Assembly: GCA_029257865.1 (NCBI GenBank)
Contig: JARIAN010000127.1
Coordinates: 1-33,447, forward strand
DNA from: Phocaeicola sp.
GTDB taxonomy: Bacteria > Bacteroidota > Bacteroidia > Bacteroidales > Bacteroidaceae
Length of the DNA stretch: 33,447 nt
Direction: 5' to 3'
Positions 16,626 to 22,930 of the stretch are shown here, piece after piece. A program made the position numbers and the translations under genes. The notes beneath the pieces are model-generated. The model worked only from the letters and a program-made list of their open reading frames with translations. It was not told where the DNA came from and ran no database searches. Each line of letters opens with the position of its first letter. Positions within the stretch are counted from its first letter, which is position 1.

Positions 16626-17645
16626 TTTATCTTTTTCAACAGGAAGTCGGTATTCTGTGAGGATATATTCTCTGCGGAACATATCTACAAACAACAAGAA
16701 AAGTGAAACCAATAACGGACCAAAGATAATCCCCATAAATCCGAAAATAGGAAGACCTGCCACCACTCCAAAAATAGTTACCAAAGGATGTACATCAGCC
16801 ATCTTTTTCTGCAGCATAAATCGAATCAAATTATCGCATTGAGAGATTACAATACCTCCATATCCCAATAAAATAAAAGCATTAGTCCAATCACCCAATA
16901 AAATAAAATATAAAGTAACAGGTAGCCAAATCAAGGCGGTACCCACTATCGGAATAACAGAAGCAAAAGCCGTCAGCAAAGCGGTAAGAACAGGATTAGG
17001 AGCATCACACAGCCAGTATCCTCCTAAAGATATGAATCCTTGAATCACTGCAAGCAATGGTATTCCAATAGCATTGGAACGGACCATCAACTCTACCCGC
17101 TTCAATACTTCACGCTTATTTTCTTCTTCAAACGGAAGCAACGTAGCAATATACAACTCTAACTTCCGCCCTTCAAACAGCATAAAGAACATAATCATAA
17201 TGGCCACTGAAAGATTAATCAATGCATCGCTTACTCCACTCATCACACGCTGACCTATGGAAGACAACTCGCTTACCATAAAGGACAAACTCTTTTCAGA
17301 AAGAATATCAAATCCTGTTTTTTCCTTTAAGATTTCAATGACACGATGCGCCGGCTGAATAATAGTCTGCGTATCAAAGTGAAGATTGGACAACTGACTG
17401 ACCAGCATCCATATCACCAAAGAAAGAGGTACTAAGATGAATAGTGTTACTCCTATCGTCACCAACCAAACCGACCAATTACGGCTCATCTTGGTCTGCA
17501 GGTAATAATTGAAATTACGCAACAACAGAAACAGCGTGAAGCCACCTAAAATGCCATTCATAAAAGGCTGAGCTTGACAAAACAACAAGAAACCCAGTCC
17601 TACAATTAAAATGACCAATGAATATTTCCAATACTGTTCTCTCAT
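16623..17645 (-). CDS. AI-2E family (PerM/UPF0118) membrane permease
   Basis: This 340-residue polytopic membrane protein has about seven or eight hydrophobic segments, including 9-45, 60-85, 150-175, 205-270 and 290-330. The family pattern is present: FVLIPLSL-like segments, the loop IGIPLLAVIQGFI and the late GLPIFGFMGIIFGPLLVSL. Members export small molecules or act as ion antiporters; the autoinducer-2 name comes from one member and should not be read as function here. It is the third gene of a probable mtaB-GT2-permease unit, 51 bp after the glycosyltransferase. It converges with miaA. Confidence 0.85.
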   Translation of the reverse strand: MREQYWKYSLVILIVGLGFLLFCQAQPFMNGILGGFTLFLLLRNFNYYLQTKMSRNWSVWLVTIGVTLFILVPLSLVIWMLVSQLSNLHFDTQTIIQPAHRVIEILKEKTGFDILSEKSLSFMVSELSSIGQRVMSGVSDALINLSVAIMIMFFMLFEGRKLELYIATLLPFEEENKREVLKRVELMVRSNAIGIPLLAVIQGFISLGGYWLCDAPNPVLTALLTAFASVIPIVGTALIWLPVTLYFILLGDWTNAFILLGYGGIVISQCDNLIRFMLQKKMADVHPLVTIFGVVAGLPIFGFMGIIFGPLLVSLFLLFVDMFRREYILTEYRLPVEKDK

Positions 17646-17696
17646 AACAAATGGATTTTGATAAATAAGACCTTAATTAGAATATCAAATTATAAA

Positions 17697-18716
17697 TTAA
17701 AACAATTCTGAATATCTCTTCTTCCCTCTTACTTTAGCACGCCACAAAATACTAAACGGCACACGCTCAGGGATAGAAGTTGTAATAGTTGCACGAAGGT
17801 TCTCATCTCGGTCTGCCTTAAATCTATTCCTCAATCTATGGTATTCCTTGCGCGCAGCCCATACCGCTTGCGCATTACCCCAATCCCCTTTAAGAAGAAA
17901 AAATAAAGCTGCCACGTAATCAAGAACACTTCGTACATACAACACACGACGTAATTCGTCCTCCGGCAGATTCTTATAAAGCATCAGCAGATTATTACGA
18001 AAATTAAGAAAGGTTTTGCGAGGATTCTCCTTTTTCAACGTGGCTCCACCCACATGATATACTACACTTTGAGGAACGCAATGAATTACATATCCTCTGC
18101 TTCGTAAACGCCAACATAAATCGATTTCTTCCATGTGCGCAAAAAAACGACCGTCCAAACCACCGACCTTATTATATGCATCCAAACGAATCAACAAAGC
18201 GGCTCCACTTGCCCAAAAGATAGGCAACGGAGAATCATATTGTCCATGGTCTACCTCTACCACATCAAAAATACGACCTCGGCAAAATGGATAGCCATAG
18301 CAGTCAATAAAACCTCCAGATGCACCAGCATATTCGAAACTCCTAGAGGAACGCTCACTTAAAATCTTAGGTTGACAAGCTACCACTTCCCTATGACAAT
18401 CCATATAATCAACCATGCTTGAAAGCCACTGAGAAGATACCCTCACATCACTATTGAGTAAAACCACATATTCTGCATCCACCTGTTGCAAAGCACGGTT
18501 ATACCCTTCGGCAAATCCATAATTCTCTGCCAACCTAATCAAACGAACAGTGGGAAACTCCATTTCAATTACACGACAGGAGTCATCGGTAGAAGCATTG
18601 TCTGCTACACAGATTTCTGCTTCCACTTCACTGGAATACTGAATAACGGAAGTGAGATACTTACGAAGCATCTCACTTCCGTTCCAGTTTAATATCACTA
18701 CAGATACCTTTTTCAT
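17697..18716 (-). CDS. Family 2 glycosyltransferase
   Basis: This 339-residue protein has a GT-A fold N-terminus: VSVVILNWNGSEMLRKYL (about 4-21), VADNASTDDS (about 37-46), NYGFAEGYNRAL (about 65-76) and the metal-site region VVLLNSDVRV (about 84-93). FFAHMEEIDLCWRLRSRGY is the conserved acceptor-side motif of rhamnosyl- and related transferases. One hydrophobic patch (VLDYVAALFFLLKG, about 268) may touch the membrane. Donor and acceptor cannot be told from sequence; a role in surface polysaccharide is likely. It follows mtaB by 35 bp on the same strand, without a promoter match between them. Confidence 0.9.
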   Translation of the reverse strand: MKKVSVVILNWNGSEMLRKYLTSVIQYSSEVEAEICVADNASTDDSCRVIEMEFPTVRLIRLAENYGFAEGYNRALQQVDAEYVVLLNSDVRVSSQWLSSMVDYMDCHREVVACQPKILSERSSRSFEYAGASGGFIDCYGYPFCRGRIFDVVEVDHGQYDSPLPIFWASGAALLIRLDAYNKVGGLDGRFFAHMEEIDLCWRLRSRGYVIHCVPQSVVYHVGGATLKKENPRKTFLNFRNNLLMLYKNLPEDELRRVLYVRSVLDYVAALFFLLKGDWGNAQAVWAARKEYHRLRNRFKADRDENLRATITTSIPERVPFSILWRAKVRGKKRYSELF

Positions 18717-18751
18717 TAGTTATCTATCTATTTAACTCATCTAGGAATCTC

Positions 18752-20068
18752 CTATACCAACTCAGCCAATAAAGAGGTTTCATCTTCATTAAAACCTAGC
18801 AACTTCACATTCACAATCTGATTATCAAGGCAGTTATCGGCTTTCAACTCTACACGGATATAGTTTTCACTAAAGCCATGCATCGGTACTCCCGGCTTAG
18901 AATGTTCCAACAAAACTGGCAGTTCATTTCCTATATAACGAGAATAAAAAGCCTTGGTCTTCTCTTCTGAAAGGGCAAGCAAACGCTGACTACGCAAATG
19001 TTTTTCCTCTGGAGAAACTACATAGTCAATCTTCAAAGCCTGAGTACCCGGACGTTCGGAATAGCTGAACACATGAAGTTGAGTGATATCTAACGAACGA
19101 ATAAACTCATATGCCTGTTCAAAGTATTCAGGTGTCTCTCCTCGAGTACCTACTATCACATCTACACCAATAAAAGCATGTGGCATAAGCAATTTAATCT
19201 TATGTATCTTCTCAGCAAAAAGTGTTGTATCATAACGACGGCGCATCAAGCGGAGCACTTCATCACATCCCGACTGTAATGGAATATGGAAATGAGGCAT
19301 AAACCTATGTGACTGAGCTACGTACTCAATCACTTCATCTGTTAGAAGATTGGGTTCTATCGACGAAATACGGTATCTCTCTATGCCTTCCACCTGATCT
19401 AACGCACGCACCAAGTCAATAAAAGACTCGCCTGTTGTTTTCCCGAAATCACCAATGTTTACACCTGTTATTACTATCTCCTTGCCTCCTTCAGCTGCTG
19501 CCTCACGAGCTTGAGCTACTAAATCGGCTATCTTACCATTACGACTTCTTCCACGTGCAAAAGGAATCGTACAATAAGAACAGAAGTAATCGCATCCATC
19601 CTGAACTTTCAAGAAATAACGAGTACGGTCTCCTCTAGAACAAGAAGGAGCAAAAGTACGGATATCTTTAGTAGCTGTGGTAATAGCTTCACCATGCTCA
19701 TGTTTCTGTAAATTTCCCAGATAATTAATTAAATCACCTTTCTGCTCGGCACCCAATACCACATCTACACCCTCAATGTCGGCCACCTGCCCTGGCTTCA
19801 GCTGTGCATAGCATCCTGTTACAACAACAAAAGCGCCCGGATGCTGACGGGTCAGACGATGAATGGCCTGACGACACTTCTTATCAGCCATTTCTGTAAC
19901 CGAACAAGTATTGATGATGCATAAATCTGCTTTCTCTCCTTTACGCACTGTACGTACTCCAGCCTCTTTAAGAGTCTTTCCAATTGTAGAAGTTTCAGCA
20001 AAGTTCAACTTGCAGCCTAAAGTATAATAAACTGCTTTTTTATCCTGAAATATGGATGTATCAATCAT
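18752..20068 (-). CDS. mtaB: tRNA t6A37 methylthiotransferase
   Basis: MtaB is a radical-SAM enzyme that converts t6A37 to ms2t6A37 in tRNAs reading ANN codons. The 438-residue product (start MIDTSIFQDKKAVYYTLGCKL) has the N-terminal cluster cysteines C19, C55 and C86, the radical-SAM CxxxCxxC at 159, 163 and 166 (DGCDYFCSYCTIPFARGRSR), and a C-terminal TRAM-like domain (about 370-435). It fits MtaB rather than MiaB or RimO by the YYTLGCKLN start and the overall length. The ATG at 20068 is chosen because a longer frame would begin with TTG and the promoter lies at 20099-20106. Confidence 0.92.
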   Translation of the reverse strand: MIDTSIFQDKKAVYYTLGCKLNFAETSTIGKTLKEAGVRTVRKGEKADLCIINTCSVTEMADKKCRQAIHRLTRQHPGAFVVVTGCYAQLKPGQVADIEGVDVVLGAEQKGDLINYLGNLQKHEHGEAITTATKDIRTFAPSCSRGDRTRYFLKVQDGCDYFCSYCTIPFARGRSRNGKIADLVAQAREAAAEGGKEIVITGVNIGDFGKTTGESFIDLVRALDQVEGIERYRISSIEPNLLTDEVIEYVAQSHRFMPHFHIPLQSGCDEVLRLMRRRYDTTLFAEKIHKIKLLMPHAFIGVDVIVGTRGETPEYFEQAYEFIRSLDITQLHVFSYSERPGTQALKIDYVVSPEEKHLRSQRLLALSEEKTKAFYSRYIGNELPVLLEHSKPGVPMHGFSENYIRVELKADNCLDNQIVNVKLLGFNEDETSLLAELV

Positions 20069-20098
20069 ATCACTATATATCAAATATTGTTAGAAATA

Positions 20099-20106
20099 CA
20101 AAATTA
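20099..20106 (-). promoter_or_regulatory. -7 promoter element for mtaB
   Basis: The minus strand reads TAATTTTG, an exact TAnnTTTG match 30 bases before the ATG at 20068. The remainder of the 20107-20400 gap is AT-rich and I see nothing else in it. Confidence 0.45.
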
Positions 20107-20419
20107 CACATTATATCTTTAAGACATAAAATAGCAGAAAATAGTTTTGCTTTTTTATGATTTTAACCAAATAAAATCGATACGGGATGAATTGCCTACT
20201 GCCAAGCATTCTTTTTTAATTCCTTATTTCACTAGAACAAATCCTCTTCACTCTATTAGCAAATCGATATACAACATTCGCATCATGTTACATATATATT
20301 CACCCCATACATAAAAATATTTGGGCAAGTTACATCATAGCAAAGAGATAAACATATTATAAAACATATTTTCTCGCAAAAAAAGTTTATTTTGAAGAAC
20401 AATATAACAAAAAAGTATC

Positions 20420-20427
20420 TATCTTTG
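20420..20427 (+). promoter_or_regulatory. -7 promoter element for the small lipoprotein gene
   Basis: TATCTTTG, followed by C, is an exact match. A TTTG at 20391-20394 is a possible -33 although the 25-nt spacer is long. The leader would be about 48 nt. Confidence 0.55.
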
Positions 20428-20480
20428 CAGCGTTTTAAGAGAATAACATAAGTATTACAGATTTTTAAAAAGAAAAAGAA

Positions 20481-20675
20481 ATGAAAAAGTTAGTATTTTT
20501 ATTCGTTGCATTCGTTGCAGTATCATTCGCTTCATGTGGTAACAAAGCTAATAATGAAACAGCAACTACAGAAGAAACAACAACACTGACTGAAGAAACT
20601 GCAACAGTAGCTGCAACAGACTCTACAGTTTGCGACTCTACAGCTTGTTGTGATTCAACAGTTGTTGCAGAATAA
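20481..20675 (+). CDS. Small Thr/Cys-rich lipoprotein
   Basis: This 64-residue protein has a textbook lipoprotein signal (MKKLVFLFVAFVAVSFASC), so the mature form is about 46 residues anchored at Cys19. The mature part is low-complexity: Thr and Glu rich (TATTEETTTLTEETATVAAT), then a Cys/Ser repeat, CDSTACCDST. The three clustered cysteines could bind metal or form disulfides, but nothing proves this. Promoter and terminator match a single-gene unit. Small lipoproteins of this style occur in Bacteroides; no function is known to me. Confidence 0.8.
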   Translation: MKKLVFLFVAFVAVSFASCGNKANNETATTEETTTLTEETATVAATDSTVCDSTACCDSTVVAE

Positions 20676-20700
20676 GTAAACTGACTCTAAGAGAGAATTG

Positions 20701-20733
20701 AAAGTCTGTAAGCTTAGCCTACAGACTTTTTTT
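20701..20733 (+). terminator. Terminator after the small lipoprotein gene
   Basis: AAAGTCTGTA (20701-20710) pairs perfectly with TACAGACTTT (20720-20729), loop 9 nt, followed by a run of T. Confidence 0.85.
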
Positions 20734-20777
20734 ATGTTCCTTTTCTTTCCATTCAGTATCAGTTAGGTTATAGACAT

Positions 20778-20819
20778 AAAAAAAACTCCAAACGAGAATA
20801 ATCGCCTGGAGTTTTTTTA
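20778..20819 (-). terminator. Terminator after rplI, possibly bidirectional
   Basis: ACTCCA (20785-20790) pairs with TGGAGT (20807-20812) and the stem continues inward through two G-U pairs to CG/CG. A run of A on the left and a run of T on the right let it work on either strand. Confidence 0.8.
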
Positions 20820-20844
20820 TAAAGTATCTAATCTAGATTCTCTA

Positions 20845-21294
20845 TTAAGCTTCTTCAGCTACAACTTCGAAAGGAATTTCTACAGAAACTTCCTTGTGCA
20901 GTTTAACTACAGCTGTGTACTGACCAACTTCTTTTACTGAATCTTTTACAACGATAATCTTACGATCGATGTTGTGACCCAATTTAGCCAATTCTTCAGC
21001 AATCTGAATGTTAGTTACAGAACCATAGATAGCACCTGTTGCGCTTACCTTAGTAGCAATAGTCAAAGAAGTACCCTTCAAAGATTCAGCTACAGCTTCA
21101 GCATCTTTCTTAATCTTTTCCAATTTGTGAGCACGCTGCTTCAATTCTTCAGCCAACATTTTTTTTGCAGCTGGAGATGCGATAACAGCCTTACCAGTCG
21201 GAATAAGATAGTTACGACCATAACCTGATTTAACGGTTACAATATCATTCTTGTAGCCCAAGTTAACTACGTCTTCTTTCAAAATAATTTCCAT
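20845..21294 (-). CDS. rplI: Ribosomal protein L9
   Basis: This 149-residue large-subunit protein has the conserved N-terminus MEIILKEDVVNLGYKNDIVTVKSGYGRNYLIP, which binds 23S rRNA, then a long connecting helix (KKMLAEELKQRAHKLEKIKKDAE) and a C-terminal domain (about 80-149) with SVTNIQIAEELAKLGHNIDRKII. It is the last gene of rpsF-rpsR-rplI, 18 bp after rpsR, with a terminator downstream. Confidence 0.97.
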   Translation of the reverse strand: MEIILKEDVVNLGYKNDIVTVKSGYGRNYLIPTGKAVIASPAAKKMLAEELKQRAHKLEKIKKDAEAVAESLKGTSLTIATKVSATGAIYGSVTNIQIAEELAKLGHNIDRKIIVVKDSVKEVGQYTAVVKLHKEVSVEIPFEVVAEEA

Positions 21295-21312
21295 ACTCTT
21301 ATTCCTCCTTTA

Positions 21313-21582
21313 TTATTTCATCATATCAGTTACGAAAGGCAGCAAAGCCAAGTGACGAGCTCTCTTAACAGCCTGCGCAATACGACGCTGGAACTTCAAA
21401 GAAGTACCGGTGATACGGCGCGGAAGGATCTTACCCTGTTCGTTCAAGAATTTCTTCAAGAATTCAGGATCTTTGTAGTCGATATACTTAATACCACTCT
21501 TTTTGAAACGGCAGTATTTTTTCTTCTTTACGTCTACTGAAGGCGGAGTTAAATATCTGATTTCTGATTGTTGCTGTGCCAT
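21313..21582 (-). CDS. rpsR: Ribosomal protein S18
   Basis: This 89-residue small-subunit protein contains [27 protein letters not shown] and the RNA-binding end [33 protein letters not shown]18 binds S6 as a heterodimer, and its gene begins 2 bp after the S6 stop, consistent with coupled translation. The length and both motifs match the family along the whole protein. Confidence 0.97.
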   Translation of the reverse strand: MAQQQSEIRYLTPPSVDVKKKKYCRFKKSGIKYIDYKDPEFLKKFLNEQGKILPRRITGTSLKFQRRIAQAVKRARHLALLPFVTDMMK

Positions 21583-21584
21583 GA

Positions 21585-21932
21585 TTAGTTTTCCTCCTTT
21601 TTAGTTGATTTAACATTTCTTCTCTTAGCAGCATATTCTGCAGCATACTTGTCCATCTTGAAAGTCAAGAAACGGATAACGCGTTCGTCACGACGGTAGT
21701 TAACTTCCAACTTTTCAATTACAGATGGTTCAGCCTTGAATTCGATCAGCTGATAGAAACCTGTAGACTTCTTCTGAATTGGGTAAGCCAATTTCTTCAA
21801 GCCCCAGTTTTCTTCATTGATGATCTCCGCACCTTCCTGAGTCAGGATAGCTTTGAACTTCTCTACCGCTTCCTTCATCTGAACGTCAGATAAAACGGGA
21901 GTTAAAATGAAAACGGTTTCGTATTGATTCAT
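21585..21932 (-). CDS. rpsF: Ribosomal protein S6
   Basis: The 115-residue product starts [16 protein letters not shown], the typical S6 N-terminus, and contains [24 protein letters not shown] and [22 protein letters not shown] longer frame would begin at 21980, inside the promoter, so the ATG at 21932 is used. The C-terminus is a short Lys/Arg-rich tail ([15 protein letters not shown]). It is the first gene of the S6-S18-L9 operon. The leader of about 40 nt is AT-rich; I see no clear S6:S18 control structure in it. Confidence 0.97.
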   Translation of the reverse strand: MNQYETVFILTPVLSDVQMKEAVEKFKAILTQEGAEIINEENWGLKKLAYPIQKKSTGFYQLIEFKAEPSVIEKLEVNYRRDERVIRFLTFKMDKYAAEYAAKRRNVKSTKKEEN

Positions 21933-21977
21933 ACTATTCGTTGTTAAAAAATTAATAATAAATTTTAAATTGCGGTG

Positions 21978-21985
21978 CAAAGGTA
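21978..21985 (-). promoter_or_regulatory. -7 promoter element of the rpsF operon
   Basis: The minus strand reads TACCTTTG, followed by C, an exact TAnnTTTG match 46 bases before the rpsF ATG. It is divergent from the MarR promoter at 22080. Confidence 0.65.
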
Positions 21986-22079
21986 CAACTTTTTATCTAA
22001 TCCACAAACATTTACAGTAAATATATTGATAAATAATGTTATTTGCGACGTATTTTCTATCCTTATTATATAAAGTTTG

Positions 22080-22087
22080 TATCTTTG
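22080..22087 (+). promoter_or_regulatory. -7 promoter element for the MarR-type gene
   Basis: TATCTTTG, followed by C, is an exact match 25 bases before the ATG at 22112. Confidence 0.6.
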
Positions 22088-22111
22088 CATGGTTGCTTAA
22101 ACAATAATTCA

Positions 22112-22558
22112 ATGATAGAACAATTCAACTTTGACATCCAGCTTATATTCGCCATTCTAAATGGAAAAGTTTCAGCGGCCATCAATCGCAAGCTGATTCG
22201 CAACTTCCGTGCCAACGGTCTAGACATCACACCGGAGCAATGGACCGTATTGCTTTTCCTTTGGGAAAAAGACGGAGTAACCCAACAAGAACTATGCAAT
22301 GCAACCTTCAAGGACAAACCAAGCATGACCCGACTGATAGACAACATGGAGAAACAGCATCTGGTAGTCCGTATTTCCGACAAGAAAGACCGACGCACCA
22401 ACCTGATTCACCTAACCAAGACAGGAAAGGGACTGGAAGCTCCTGCACGCTTTGTTGCAAACAAGACTCTAAAGGAAGCCCTGCACGGACTGACATTAGA
22501 AGAACTGAAAGTCAGCCAGGAGGTACTGAGAAAAATATTCACCAATGCGAAAGAGTAA
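22112..22558 (+). CDS. MarR family transcriptional regulator
   Basis: This 148-residue winged-helix regulator starts MIEQFNFDIQLIFAILNGKV. The DNA-binding part is visible as ITPEQWTVLLFLWEKDGVTQQELC (about 38-61), the recognition helix DKPSMTRLIDNMEKQ (about 66-80), and the wing with the MarR hallmark DKKDRRTNLIHLTKTGKGL (about 88-106). Flanking helices should form the dimer. Its targets and ligand are unknown; it is not divergently paired with an obvious efflux gene, since the neighbours are rpsF and a ferredoxin. A TTG-initiated longer frame from 22043 is rejected because the promoter lies within it. Confidence 0.9.
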   Translation: MIEQFNFDIQLIFAILNGKVSAAINRKLIRNFRANGLDITPEQWTVLLFLWEKDGVTQQELCNATFKDKPSMTRLIDNMEKQHLVVRISDKKDRRTNLIHLTKTGKGLEAPARFVANKTLKEALHGLTLEELKVSQEVLRKIFTNAKE

Positions 22559-22580
22559 TCTGCCGCACACTGCTGAATAT

Positions 22581-22622
22581 AAAAAACAAAGGTCTACTCA
22601 AACGAGCAGACCTTTGTTTTTT
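22581..22622. terminator. Bidirectional terminator between the MarR gene and ferredoxin
   Basis: The left arm 22581-22595 (ending ACAAAGGTCT) pairs perfectly with 22608-22622, with A runs on one side and T runs on the other. CTC/GAG extends the stem inside the loop. It serves both convergent genes. Confidence 0.88.
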
Positions 22623-22644
22623 AATTAGTCATAAAAACGACTGA

Positions 22645-22812
22645 TTAACCCTGGTGGATAGCTTCAGAAGGACATACATCAGCGCATGTTCCACATTCTG
22701 TACACATATCTGGGTTGATAGAATATTTATCACCTTCAGAAATTGCGCCAACAGGGCATTCATCGATACAAGTACCGCAAGCGATACAATCGTCATTAAT
22801 TACGTAAGCCAT
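22645..22812 (-). CDS. Small 2x[4Fe-4S] ferredoxin
   Basis: This 55-residue protein begins MAYVINDDCIACGTCIDECP and continues PVGAISEGDKYSINPDMCTE before a second CxxCxxCxxxCP cluster motif. The cysteines are at 9, 12, 15, 19 and 37, 40, 43, 47: two complete sets, as in clostridial-type ferredoxins that shuttle low-potential electrons (for example to pyruvate:ferredoxin oxidoreductase or hydrogenase). Length and spacing are standard. A single-gene unit is supported by its own exact promoter element and the shared terminator. The protein is very short but the call is secure. Confidence 0.97.
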   Translation of the reverse strand: MAYVINDDCIACGTCIDECPVGAISEGDKYSINPDMCTECGTCADVCPSEAIHQG

Positions 22813-22853
22813 TGTAGTAAAAAGTTAAGTTATTATAGTACTAATCTTTAGTG

Positions 22854-22861
22854 CAAAGGTA
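22854..22861 (-). promoter_or_regulatory. -7 promoter element for the ferredoxin
   Basis: The minus strand reads TACCTTTG, followed by C, identical to the rpsF element. It lies 42 bases before the ATG at 22812. Confidence 0.65.
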
Positions 22862-22930
22862 GCCTTTTTATATGAATATGTAACACCTAAAGAACTGTTT
22901 TTAATTAATTTGTACATAATCTAAATAAGA

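Noticed and set aside
21933-21977. S6:S18-binding leader motif in front of rpsF
   Set aside because: The leader is about 40 nt of mostly A/T with no convincing hairpin presenting a CCG bulge or loop.
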